A DNA stretch of 64,000 bases from Montifringilla adamsi. Lineage: Eukaryota; Chordata; Aves; Passeriformes; Passeridae. Location of the stretch: contig JAGGNK010013558.1 of NCBI GenBank assembly GCA_017590115.1, positions 18,952,464 through 19,016,463 on the forward strand, given 5' to 3'. Below the pieces are notes generated by a model that did not search any database, was not told the origin of the DNA, and saw nothing but the letters and a program-made list of their open reading frames with translations. Position numbers and translations under genes: made by a program. This document shows positions 48,896 to 61,200 of the stretch, in pieces; position 1 is the first letter of the stretch; each line of letters begins with the position of its first letter.

Positions 48896-48940
48896 CCCTT
48901 CCTCCTCCTCGTCCTCCTCCTCCTCCCGCCGCCGCCGCAC
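48896..48940 (+). repeat. (CCT)n/(CCG)n microsatellite
   Basis: TTCCTCCTCCTCGTCCTCCT followed by CCGCCGCCGCC, within the probable MAP2K5 promoter or 5' UTR. Confidence 0.85.
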
Positions 48941-49054
48941 ATCCCCTCCTCCCGGGGCTCCGTTTTGGTTCCGGGGCAGCGGCTCCTTCCTGCGGGAGGG
49001 CGGTGCAGGCTGTGCCCGGCCCGGCCCGGCTCGGCCCGGCGCGGCGGCCGCAGC

Positions 49055-49060
49055 ATGTGA
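49055..49060 (+). promoter_or_regulatory. Start-stop uORF before MAP2K5
   Basis: ATGTGA: a start codon directly followed by a stop, in CAGCATGTGA with A at -3. It ends 15 bases before the MAP2K5 start codon. Elements of this kind can stall or bypass scanning ribosomes, if this stretch is in the mRNA. Confidence 0.5.
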
Positions 49061-49075
49061 GCCCGCGGGGCGGGG

Positions 49076-49210
49076 ATGCTCTGGCTGCTCTGCGGCCCCT
49101 GCGGCGCCATGGACAGCCAGGCGCTCGTCATCCGCATCAAGATCCCCGACGGAGCCGCCGTGGACTGGACCGTGCACTCCGCGCCCCAGCTGCTCTTCAG
49201 GGATGTGCTG
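49076..49210 (+). CDS. MAP2K5: MAP2K5 exon 1
   Basis: 45 codons, MLWLLCGPCGAMDSQALVIR and then IKIPDGAAVDWTVHSAPQLL and FRDVL, before a GTGAGT donor. The start was chosen because MLWL aligns with the human start. GCCATGG at 49106-49112 marks the alternative Met12. Confidence 0.95.
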
Positions 49211-52200
49211 GTGAGTGAGTCCGGCCGGGACCGGGACCCCCGAGCCGGCCCGGGGGATGTCACCGGGACCCCCGTTCCGGCCATCAGGCGATGCCACCAT
49301 CCCCGCTCTGTGCGCGCAGCGTGTCCGAACCCCTCCCGGGATGGCGGGACGTGTTTTTGGTGTGTGTTTCGGCGGAATGTTCAATGGGAGGGTGGTTTTT
49401 GTCGGGGTTGACACAAACGCCCGTCCCGGGACGGCGCCGGCATTGCGAGGTTTCGGGAGGATGCTGCAGGTGCCGGACAGGGGCATCGTGCCCTGGTTTG
49501 GGCTGGCGGGAACCTCTGGAGTCCCCAAATCCGCCCCCTGCCGTGGGCAGGGACATCTCCGGGTCACGGCATGCCCTGCTCCGTGCCTTGGGGTGGCCGA
49601 GGAAAAGCTGTGCTTTGGGAAGGAATTCCCTGCTCGGGAGAAGGCTCTGCCCTGGGCTGGGGTCGCAGCTGCTCGTGGTGGCATGTCCCCTCCCGGGCTG
49701 GGGCTCTGCTGTGCCTCCTGACCCTCAGCCCCTTCCCTGCTGGGGTTTTTTGTTCGTCTGCACACAAGGATGCTGTTTACTCGGAAATGGGAGTGGGTGT
49801 TTGTGTGTCCCACTCAGAAAGGGGGGGTGTTTATTGTGTATCCCACTCGGGAATGGATGTTTATCCCACTCAGAAATGGGAGTGTTTATTGTGTATCCCA
49901 CTCAGAAATGCGGGTGTTTATTGTTTACCCCACTCAGAAATGGGAGTGGATGTTTGTGTATCCCACTCAGAAATGGGAGTGGATGTTTATCCTATTCAGG
50001 AATGGGAGTGGGTGTTTATTGTTTACCCCACTCAGAAATAGCAGTGGGTTTTTACCCCACTTGTTCCCAGCTGTGTCCTTAGCCCAGCGAGCAGCTCAGG
50101 GTGCAGGTGATGCTTTCTGCCCCTGCCCTCACCTCTCCTCCCCAGCACATCCCAGGACTCTGTGTGCCCTCGTTTCTCTAAGAAAACCTTCCCACACCAC
50201 ACCTCAGGTGCACCTTCAGTTTTTCCTTCTGTTATTAACGTTGGAGAGAGATTTTGCAGGTGTCTTTCAAGATGTTGGTCCTGTGGAAAGGACACGTGGG
50301 GAGGGAGGGGTTGGGTTGCTGGAAGATGCTCACTGTTGGGCCTGGAGGGTAACTGGAAGGGCTGACAGAAATCCCAGCTGTCCTTTTCCCAACATTCAGC
50401 ATTTTCCACGACTTTCTGTAGGTGGAGGAGTGGGAGCAGAGCCTTTGACATAGCAGGGAGGTTTTTGGGAGAGGCACTTTCCCCTTGGTGGTTGCACAAA
50501 GCCTGGGGTGACCCTCTGTGCCCTTAAACAAAAGTGGAGCAAATGGGCCTGGTTTTCTCCAACTCTTGCTTCATGTTCTCCTTTTTTTTTCTTCCCCAAA
50601 ATAAAGTGAAATTACCCCTGATTCTTGGACTCTCCTTTGCCATCCTGGAATTATTGCAAATTCAGGTTGGTTATTTAAAAGTTAGTAGATCCGTCGTGGC
50701 CAGTGGGTGACAGAGGACCTGGAGTGGCAGCAAAGCTCCCTGAGAGCTCCTGAGTGGGGAGGAGGTGAGGAAGGAGGGCAGTCAGGCCAACCTGGAGCTT
50801 GGCACATCTCAGAGCTCCAGGGTTTTCACTGCTGAGGTGGTTTTAAGCAGGGATCTAGTGGAGAATAAGCGGTGACCATGACAGGATGATACCTTGCTGG
50901 ATTAGTTAAAAATCAGAGTTTTTGTCATGCTCATGATGGAATTGGAGCATGATTTGGGTTAGAAGGGACCTTAAATCCCACCCCATTCCACCCCCTGCCA
51001 TCAGGGACACCTTCCACTGTCCCAGGCTGCTCCAGCCTGGCCTGGGGCATTCCAGGGATCTGGGGCAGCTCTGGGCACCCTGTGCTGCTGTTCCTGTCCT
51101 GTCCCACCTGTGGAGGTGATGAGAATTTCATCTGCCAGGCTGTTGCAGTGAGGTGTTGGTGGTTGTGTTTCAGGAGGTGCCATCCCAGATTCACCTGGGC
51201 TTAATTGGTCAGATAAATACAGGAATTAAATGAAATAAATTAAAATGAATTAAGTAAGGCTTCAATCCAGTCAGGACTGGTGGGTCAGATAAACACAGAA
51301 ATTAAATGAAATTAAAATAACATAAATAAAATAAAGAAATTAGATGAAAATAACATAAATCCACTCAGGAGTGCTGGCTGTGTCCCCACCTGGGGCTGGT
51401 AGGGCAGCAGTGGGGCTGTCCCTCCTCTCTGCCCTCGGGGTGGTTGTTCCCACCTGGAGCACTTGCAGAGGGTTTCAGGAATTTAATTGCTGCAGGAACA
51501 ATTCACGAGCCTGGGGAGAATTCAGGTGTTCCCTGCTGAGGTCAATCCCTGGGGAACAGCAACCCAAGGATGCCTCCCCAGGGATGCCCAGGGCTTTCCT
51601 CAGGCTCTGAACAACCCCTTTGGGGCTGGCTGAGCTCTCCAGGCTCCATCCCACCCCTGTGCCCCTGTCCCCAGGGGGGTTTTGGGACTTTCTGTCCTGC
51701 TGGAGCTGCACAACCACATTTGGGGCCAGCCCCACGCCAGGGGCACCTCCCAAAAGCTGCAGCCATGAGAGCTGAATTAGGCTCTTCTTCCCCCAAGGTG
51801 GGTCCCATGGGCTGCTCTGTGTTGAGAAAACCCCATAAAATTCTCTTTGAGGTTTTATTTTAGATATTTAGGTGATTTTTAAGCTGTTTTTTGTTCATTT
51901 TGCCTCCCTGTGAGTGTAGCCTTGCAGCATTTCAGGCTGGTGAAATTATTATTTCATATTTTCGGGTGATTTTTGAGCTGATTTTTGTTAATTTTGCCCC
52001 TCAGTGAGTGCAGCATTTCAAGCTGGTGTGCGGGTTTATTTCCATCCTCATTTCCAGAGCTGTTCTTCCTGGTGTCACTGGAAATAAGTTCTCAGTGTAT
52101 CAGCTTTGCAGGCCTGTGAGTTACCAGTAAACACCTTCATTTTTAAGGCCCCACTAAATGAATTACAATAAGCTTATTTTTCCCTCCCAATCTGTCTGCA

Positions 52201-55200
52201 TTCCTCCTGTCACTGGTATTTAAGAACTTGGTGTTAATTCTGGGTAACTTCACATTGTCATGGTGAGATAAAACAAATTTAATTTGGAAATTAAATTGGA
52301 GTGTGAGAGCTGTGGGTTCAATATTTACCCTGGCATCTGAGCAGAGCTTTCACATTTTCTGCTTTCTCACCCGTGCTCCTCCAGAGAACAGATCTGATTC
52401 TGGAGTTCCTCTGGCACCTGCTGTTCCCTGAATTTTCTTCTCATTTTTTAGGGGCTTTTCAGTTCTGTATCCCTTAGATAAACCCACTCAAGCAAGTGGG
52501 AAGTATTTTATTATAAAATAAATGTTATATTATATTTATTATAAAATAAATGTTAAATTATATTAATAATAAATTATTATATTAATAATAAATTATATTT
52601 GATAATAAATAATTATTTATTATCAAATAAATATATTTTAATTTTATTTATTTTATTATAATTATATATTTAATATAAATTTAATATATTATATGCAATA
52701 TATAAATACATATCTATATATAATACAGATTTCATAGATAGAATATATAATTTTATAATATAAAATATAGAATTATTTATTATGTTCTGCCTCCAAGTGG
52801 GAGTATTTTATTGCTCCTGATCTCTGTTGTGATAGCAGAAAATCCCCTGTGCACCTGAAATCCTTTGAAATGTGGAATAATCCTTTAATCCTGGGTCAGC
52901 CCGGGGTCTGGGGGTTGGGAATGGGGTGGAGCTGCTGCAGACGCTTGGGAAATTTGGCAGTGATGGGATTTCCCTGCCTCCACCCCTGCCAGCCTGGCTT
53001 CTCTGAGCTACACTCATTTAATGGAATTACTGGGAGCTGGGCAAAGCTTTGGGGGCTGTTGGTGTTTATTTAGTGCAAGAGTTGGGGTGTGCAATTCACT
53101 TATCGATTACTTAGTTATTAATTGCTTTTTGGTTATTACTTAGTATTAAAGAAGTCTCAATACATGGAAAAAGTTATTCTGGAGGGGTGCAGATAGGGTA
53201 AAAATAAGGTAAAAATAAGATTTTTTTTTAATGACTCTTTTAGAGCTTTGGGATGTTTGGAGTTTTCAGAATTTTGAGCATTTTGGGGCTGTCAGAGCTG
53301 CCTCTGAAGCTTCCACACCCCTTAAATCCAGTTTTTAAACGGTTTTAAAATCCATTTCTTAGAAGCATCTGTGTGCCCATAGATGAACCTTGACAAGGGG
53401 CTTAAATCTAACAGAATTAAAGTGTGTTTGCTGAGGAATTTCCAGTGTTTAAATGAATGGATTTAGAAATAATTAGTACAGTCTTCTGTGCAGGCAAGAC
53501 TGGTTTCTTATTAGAAATAGTGGCTTTTGACAGAGGCTGGTAAACCCTGGAGAATGGAAGAATTTTTATCAACATGGAAATATTTTGAGGGCTTTTTATT
53601 TTCTTATTTTTGCCTCTCCAAATTTACAGTTCCCCACTTAAGCCACACTGCACATTTCTGGTGTGCAATTAATAGTTTGAGCCACATTTCTTGATTTATT
53701 TTCACATCTAAGACACCACGAGAAAGTTTCATATTTATTATTTGCTTCAGCTGGCTCTGTGGAAATCCTGTGCTGCTTTCACATGTTATTAATTGTGCCT
53801 CGGAATCTTTAATTTCATCCCTTCAGATGGAAGAGAAAAATGGAGAGAGCAGAAGTGGCAGGACATCAGTGGAGCTTTGGCAGGGGGTGTGGAGCGCCCT
53901 GAGAGGCGCCGGTGGATGCGCTGCAATAAATCCTGGGGTTCATTAATTTCTAAAAGTTCATTTTTCCTGGGGGTGGCAGGAGGCACCAGGGAGGGGCAGA
54001 GCCACGCTGGGCATCGGTGCCGTGCCCTGATGTGGCTCCTCGTGGGTTGGCAGCAAAGGGGAGGCTGGGAAGTGATAAAAACTGGGAAAATTAGAAAAAC
54101 TGGGAAAGTGATAAAGGCTGGGAAATGATAAAAACTGGAAAAGTGATAAAGACTGGGAAATGATAAAATCTGGGAAAATTAGAAAAACTGGGAAAGTGAT
54201 AAAGGCTGGGAAATGATAAAGGAGCTTCTCTGGTACCGGTGGAAAAAATCTGGGTTGGAGCTGGAAATGTTGGGGTGTTTTGGCTGGAAAAATGGTGAAA
54301 GCTGGGAAAATGATCAAAGCTCTTCTCTGGTACTAATTAAAAAAAAAAAAAAAAAAGTTGGGTTGGAGCACTGGAAAAATGATAAAGGAGCTGCTCTGGT
54401 ACCAGTGGAAAAAAATGTGGGTTGGAGCAGGGGTGTGGAGCTGGAAATGTTTGGGTGTTTTAGCTGGAAAAATGGTGAAAGCTGGGAAAATTATAAAAGC
54501 TCTTCTCTGGTATCAGCAAAAATGGCTGGGTTGGAGGTTGGATTGGAAACAGAAATGTTGGTGTGGTTTGGCTGGAAAAAATGATAAAAGCTGGAAAAAT
54601 GATAAAGGAGCTGCTCTGGTATCAGCAAAAAAATCTGCGTTGGAGGAAGGATGCTGGAGGTGTTGGTGTGGTTTGGCTGGAAAAAATGGTGAAAACTGAA
54701 AAAATAATGAAAGGTCTTCTCTGGTACCAGCAAAAACAAAACGTTGGGTTGGAGCAGGGATTGGAAATTTTGGGTGAAAAATGGTCAAAGCTCTTCTCTG
54801 GTGTCAGCAAAAAAATCTGGGCTGGAGCAGGGATGTGGAGCTGGAAGTGTTGGTGTGATTTGGCTAAAAAATGATAAAAGTTCTTCGTTGGTACCTGTGA
54901 AAAACGTCTGGGCTGGAGCAGGGGTGTGGGACTGGAGGTGTTTTTGTGTTTGGTGTTGTGGGGCTGCCTCAGGTTCTGTCTCTGCCTCTTTGGGGGTTTC
55001 CAGTGAATTTCCCCTGGGAGTTGAATGCATCTCCTGAGTTTTGGAGCAGTTCAAATCCCAGGTGAGGCAGACAGAACCCTCCAAACCCGACAAAACAGGT
55101 TGTTTTTAAAGCAAAGAAAAATTCATAAAGCTCTTTTTATGGCTGGTTTTGATCAGTTAGGTGCCCATTTTTTTATAACCCAAGTTAAAAATGGATTTTT

Positions 55201-58200
55201 TTTTCACCTGCAGGAGCAGAGAGCACGGAGCTGTTTGCAATTAGGAGGGAATTATTTGGGAGGAAAAGAGTTTCCCTGGAGGGGAGGAGAAAAACATCAT
55301 GATGGGAGCAGATTTGTGCTGTGCCCTAAAAACTTCCTCATTTGGGGCAGTGGGGAGGGATTCAAGTGATTTAAAGCCACTCAGGCTTCTCCCTTTTGAT
55401 ATTTACTGAATTTTTCCTTACATTTTCAGGATGTCATTGGTCAAGTTTTGCCAGATGCAACGACCACAGCGTTTGAGTGTAAGTGTGACTTTTGTCAGCC
55501 AATCCCTTTGTCAGGTTGCTGGGTTGTAACTGAAATAAAGAAATCATTTTTATGTTATTCTTCTTATATTCTGATGATATTTATTGTTTTAAAATAAGTG
55601 ACATTCATTATACGTCACGGTTAAATATTTATGCACTAATGCAACTTTAATAATGGCACTAAAGCAAGCAATATTTTATTATTTAATCACATCTGGAATA
55701 TTTCCACAAAGTAGCTTTAATTACCAGCCTGACCTTACCATGCTCTTACTCCTCAGTGCAATTTTATTGCTCAAATTAAATGAAAAGTATAAACTACCTG
55801 TAGGTCTCAGCTTAAAATGGTAATCCTCCAATCCTCCCAGCAAGTATTTCGGCTAATATCTGTTCTTTAAACCCTGTTTATTTTTATTTTTGAAGGGGTT
55901 CCTGGGGGATTGTCCTGTCTGGAGAGCAATCAGCTGCAAAGGGGAGTGCCCCAGGGGATAAAATACTGAAAAACTGGAGTTTTCCTCCGAATGGAGGAGG
56001 CTCCTGCTGCTCTCTTTTGATTTTTATTATATTTTTCCCTCTGTTTTCCTTTGAGATGAAAGGAAATTATAATTTTATTATGTTTTTTCCTGTGTTTCCT
56101 TTTGGAGGAAGGGGATGGCAAGATCTGAGTGAGGGGGGTCAGAGCAGACTTGAGATGGGGCCTCTCATTTTTATAATTTTATTTTTATTTCTCCCCTTTT
56201 TAGAGCTTTGGGGCTCATTCTGTCTGTGAATAATCAGAGGAAATACTGATTTATGGTCCTTCAAGTCCTATTTAATGCTCTCTTTCTTTTCACACGTCGT
56301 GTTTTCCTCTCCCAAAACAAAATTTTATCTCTGAACCTCGACGTTTTTCCTGCCCTGCTTTTTTACCAGCAGCCCTGAGCCTGCAGAGCCTTGCCATTCA
56401 TGTCTTTTTTTCCACTTGATTTTGTGTTCTTCTGGTTACTATTTGTGTGCCATCCCTCCCAGGTCCCACATTAGCTGTGTTTGAACTTCATGCTCCATCA
56501 GGGCAGCGCCCACAGGAGCGGTGCCATGTGCAGGAGGTTCCTGGAAAATTCTGATTTTGGTTCTGCCTCCCAACATCTGCTCCTGTGCCTTCCCTGCGTG
56601 TCTCTAGTCTGTCATTTCCAGCTGCTGAGCCCATTCCCTGCCATTTAACTGCCAGCTCAAACATGTTATGGATATTGATGCCTTTAAAGGGTTTTTTTGT
56701 TTTTTTTTTCTTTTTCCCCCGTGGATTTTCCTGCTTGAAGTTCCATTCTCCATCGATGCCTCAGGTGGGGATAATTGTCTCCATCCCAGCTTTTTGTGCT
56801 TTTTTTTATTTTGGTGTTCCCAGCCCCAGAGTGGAAATGCAGATTTCCCTGCTCTCCAAACCCCCTGGCAGCATCTGGCCCTCAGCATCCTCTATCCCAG
56901 CCCTGCATCCCCGCCCCTGGCTCGCTGCAGCTTTGGGGATTTTGCTGCTCAGGGTTTATTTCCCATCTGCTGCTCTCTGCTTCTTCTGAGCCTTCCTTCC
57001 TCCCCTTTAAGGGCTGCTAAAAAATCCAGCCAGGACGGGGGGATTTTGTAGTTTTGGTTCTACTCTTGCTTCCCTGACGTGCTGGAAAATCAGATTTGAG
57101 TGCTCTGGGCAAGGAGGGAAGCCTGGAAATCTTTCTGGATCCATTTTTGGGATGGCAAAGGAGCTCTGCTCAGGTTCAGGACTGGTTTTCTTCTGGTTTT
57201 ACTCTTTGCTTGATTAGTTTAGATTAATTTTTATTTTTCTCTGCCTCTTCATCCACATATTTTTAATTCCTTCTGGATTTGCCACCATCAGGAATTCTGC
57301 AGCTGGAACTGAGTTAATTCCTCAATTATTTCAAAGGAAACTTTTCTAAATATTTTGCTAGAATTTTCCATTTTTTTTTATGGTCCCAGCTCAGTCTGTT
57401 CCCTCTCCCCAGACCTTTTTATCCATAAATTCATCCCTCTGCTGCTTTCCCTCTGATCCCTCTTGTGGATGTGTGGTGCTCCAGTAGCTCTCTCCCTGTT
57501 TTAAACTCCAGTTTCGAGGTTTTTATGTTTTACTCTTCTGCATTGCTTTGGTTTTCTTGTTTATTTGGGTTTTTTATAATTTTTGGGGGGTTTTTTTTGG
57601 TTTTTTTTTTCATTATTACCTTTCCAGAGGCAGAATGAACAAAATCCTTTACTCACACAATTTGAATTCCTTGGCTTAGATTTTTTTCTCCCCAGATTCT
57701 TGGGGGATTTTTTTTCTCCCCAGATTCTTTGTTTGGGTTTTTTTTTTCCCCCCCCATGATTCTTGGAGGGTTTTTTCCCCAGATTCTTGGGAATTCCAGC
57801 TTGGGGAAGGTTTTAGGGAGGGAATTCCAGCTTGGGGAAGGTTTTAGGGAGGGAATTCCAGCTTGGGGAAGGTGCTCAGCTTCAGGAGAGGTTCTGGCAC
57901 TAAAAAAACCTGCTGAGAGTGAAGTTCTGAGCACTTTGTGCCCCTTTTTAGACAAAACCCACAACTCTTGTTAATGAATATTTGCAGATTGTATACAATT
58001 ACAATTATTATTTCAGAGTCCTTGTGCAGCTGGCCTTTCTGTTTTAGATTTTTCATTTTATTTGCTGCTGTAAGTGCAGATCAAACCTTGCCTGTCAGGA
58101 TTCTCCCTGTCCTTTCCTTGCTCACCTGGTGCCTTCCTCTGGCAGATGAGGATGAGGATGGGGATCGGATCACGGTCAGGAGCGATGAGGAGATGAAGGC

Positions 58201-61200
58201 CATGCTGTCCTATGTGAGTACACTGCCACAAATCCTGATTCCCCCCGCGTTTGTCATTTTTTCTTGGTGGTTTTTGTTTGTTCCACAGTGTTGAGCTGGG
58301 CCGTGTCCCCGTGTTAAATCCCAGTTTTTGGTATTCTGCAGGGAATGGAGGTGGTTTCACACCAGATCCGTGGACAGGCTCGACTTTAAAAAAGAAAAAA
58401 GACTTGTTCACTTACTGATCATATCATAAACATTAAGAATAATGCATCTTAATGACTTTTGCATTAGGTATAGTGCAGGCTAAATGGACTATCAATTTCT
58501 TGTATTTTTTATGCAGTACTTAAAGTAACGGCTCATTAAAAATGAACCCCTGGGCTCTAAAAATTTTTCAAAATCTACTTTCATCTGGAGACTGCTTCAC
58601 CCCTCCTAACAGAGGAGTTTCATTGTAGCTGCAGGCTCAATATTCAGAGAGGATTTAAAGATGTGTTTGGTGTTTTTCCAGGGGAGATGGATGTGGCTGT
58701 GTGTGCCTTTGTGTAGGTAGGGGTGTGTGAAATCTGTCTGCATCCCTGTAAATATAAATAAATATATCCCACAGATACCAATCTCCTGCAGAAGGGGAAG
58801 GGTGCAGTTACTGATGGCAGCACAGTCATTTGAATAAAGTGGGGAAAAATATCCTTGAACTTCTCTTTTCAAAGGAAGTGAGTAAGCGAGAGGGTGAAAA
58901 ATGGGGATTTTCCCTCAGAGCCAGAAGGATCAAAATTCCTATAAGTGACCTGGCAGAGCCAAGCTGTGTTTGGGAGCATCCAGAGGTGATTTTGGGGGAA
59001 TTCAGAGGATCCCAGACTGGTTTGGCTGGGGAGGAACCTGAAATCCCCTCCCCAGGGACACCTCCCAGTGTCCCAGGCTGCTCCAGGGATCCATCCTGGG
59101 CATGCAGGGGCAGCCACAGCTGCTCTGGGAATTCCTTCCCAAAATCCCACCCAAATTCCCCATTTTCCACTCTGAAGCCATTCCCTGGGTGCTGTCCCTC
59201 CCTCCCCTGTCCCCATCCCTCCCCAGCTCTCCTTCAGGGGCTCTGAGGATTCCCTGGATCCCTCCCTTCTCCAGGGGTCATTCCCAGCCTGGCTCATCCC
59301 ATGCTCCCGGTGCCTTTTTGGGATTTTGCTCTTCTCAGCCCCTTTTCCCTCCCTTTTTGGGTCCAGCAGCTCCCTGGAGATCCCTTCCCCCTAGAATTCC
59401 TCATGGTTCTCTCTTTTCCTGGGGAAATCTCAGCCATTTTTTGCCTTTAAAGTGGAAAACTTTGGATTTTCCTGGCGCAGCCTCCAGATTAATCATGCCT
59501 TGGGAAGGTCATTTTTTTGCTATGCTTCCAAGCTCACTGTTAAAGTTTCAGTACATTAGAGTTCTGATTGCCCAACTCTCTGCTTTCCCTGCAAAATTAT
59601 GGGATGCCTGGAAATGACTTCTTTCTGCTTCAGCAGCTCTTCTTCTCGGAAAAATTTTTCTCCTCAGTTTTAAACTAGTTTTTTATTTGAGTGTTGCACT
59701 GATGGTTGAACTTCCTCACATCCTATGGGCTTCGTTTTGGGATGTGTTTACCAGGAAACAAATGTTCTGGGCCTAGGAAATGAATTAATTTCATCATCTT
59801 GGGGAAGAGAAATACTCATTTTGAGGCCTGCAACAAATATTTGGAGGATTGGCCAGCTGGGAGAGGATTTCAGGGAATGCTGATGTGGTGCAGGTGTTCT
59901 CTAAAATGTAAATAAAGTGGATTTTTTTCAGTTTAAGGAGGAAAAAAAAGAATTCCTTGAGATTAGACTTTGAACATACTATAACTGGGAAGATATTTGG
60001 GGTCATTTTGATATTTATTTGGGGTCATTTTGATATTTTGAATAATTTTGAACCTTCCCTTTAGGGCCTTTGCTTTATGAATTTGACAAGAGCTTAAATC
60101 AGGTCTGGAATTCTCTCAGATTATGCAAAACTGCTTTGAATTAGGCTGATTTGGGGGGTGTAAATGGGATTTTTTCAGCGCTGGGCAGTGCAGTTAATTA
60201 AGGACAGCTGCTCTGGAGCTGTTGTCTTGTATCTGTATAAAAAGGCAGTAATTTTTTTGACAGCCACTGATTGGAAAGTTGCTTGCAGCTCTCTCAAAGC
60301 AAGGGCTACACGCTCTGGATCAATAAGTGGCAAATTTCCCATTAAAAAGAATACCTGAACAATGTTCCAAATAGCCACTGGCATCTTAATTTTCCATGGA
60401 AACCTCCAGTGCTGGCGTGTGGAGGACAAGTCATTTTCAGACAATTTTTCCAGACTACTTGTTAACAGTTATTGCTGTCCCAAAAGGTTGACAGCTTACA
60501 TGATTGATATTTCATTTACTTGTCATCACTGGTGAGTAATGGAGAGGGTTTTTCCTCCCTCTCTCTCCCCCCTCTATTATATTTTTGGGGGGGGCAGGAA
60601 GCACTCTCAGGTGTGTTTGTTTTACTTGGTTATTCCAGGGAGGGATCAGAAGTGTTTCTGTTGTGCGTGGAGATGTCTGCAGCTCGTGGAATTCCGTTGG
60701 GGAAGTGGGAATTCAAAAGTTGAGAGCACATCCCAGGGGCAGGGACAACTTCCACCATCCCAGGCTGCTCCAGCCTGGCCCTGGGCACTCCAGGGGCAGC
60801 CACAGCTGCTCTGGGAATTCCAGCCCAGCCAGGAATCCCTTCCCAGTACCCATCTAAAGCTCCCCTTTCCCACTCTGAAGCCATTCCCTGTGTCCTGTCC
60901 CTCCATCCCTTGTCCCCAGTCCCTCTCCAGCTCTCCTGGAGCCCTTCAGGGGCTCTGAGCTCTCCCTGGATCCTTCCCTTCTCCAGGGGAACATTCCCAG
61001 CTCTCCCAACCCAAGCATCTTCCTGGATTTTGGTGTTCTCAGCTCCTTTTCCAGCCCTTTTTGCCCATTCTGAGGTTTTTTTAACCCATAAACATCCCTG
61101 GATCGCTCCAGCAGCTCCTGGGGAGTTCAGTGTCTCAGGATGTCTGCGGGGACTTTTTGGGGTCACAGCTTTGGGATCCCTCTGTCCTGATCTTCATCAC

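Larger units (their letters stand above)
40641..49075 (+). other. C15orf61 3' UTR and intergenic region before MAP2K5
   Basis: 8.4 kb. It holds two poly(A) signals, poly-A tracts, an exon-like minus-strand ORF (42197-42350), a possible conserved element (43130-43430), an AT microsatellite (45690-45915), a minisatellite (48150-48475) and the MAP2K5 CpG island. No known gene lies here in other vertebrates that I recall. Confidence 0.6.
48480..49560 (+). promoter_or_regulatory. MAP2K5 CpG-island promoter
   Basis: GC-rich, CpG-dense region around the first exon. It contains GC boxes (CCCGCCTCCTCCCGCCCACG near 48860), a CCT/CCG microsatellite (48896-48940) and GGCCCGGCCCGG-type runs just before the start codon. 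No TATA box was seen, typical of a housekeeping promoter. The exact start site cannot be placed. Confidence 0.7.
49211..55429 (+). other. MAP2K5 intron 1 (6.2 kb)
   Basis: Contains a minisatellite (49775-50070), a CR1 (50937-51108, minus), an AT-rich tract (52500-52780) and a second complex tandem array (54063-54960). The rest has no recognised feature. Confidence 0.75.
55479..58145 (+). other. MAP2K5 intron 2
   Basis: 2.7 kb. 55550-55810 is repeat-free and AT-rich with motif-like words (TTATACGTCACGG, a CRE-like site). A 30-bp x 3 tandem repeat lies at 57788-57872, with T-rich low complexity before it. Confidence 0.7.

Noticed and set aside
48446..49813. 455-codon minus-strand ORF over the MAP2K5 promoter and exon 1
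   Set aside because: It is antisense to a secure exon, crosses a minisatellite and a CpG island where stops are rare, and has a Pro/Gly/Arg/Ala composition without any recognisable domain.
54213..55093. Repetitive ORFs in MAP2K5 intron 1, both strands
   Set aside because: They follow the VNTR unit and have no independent support.
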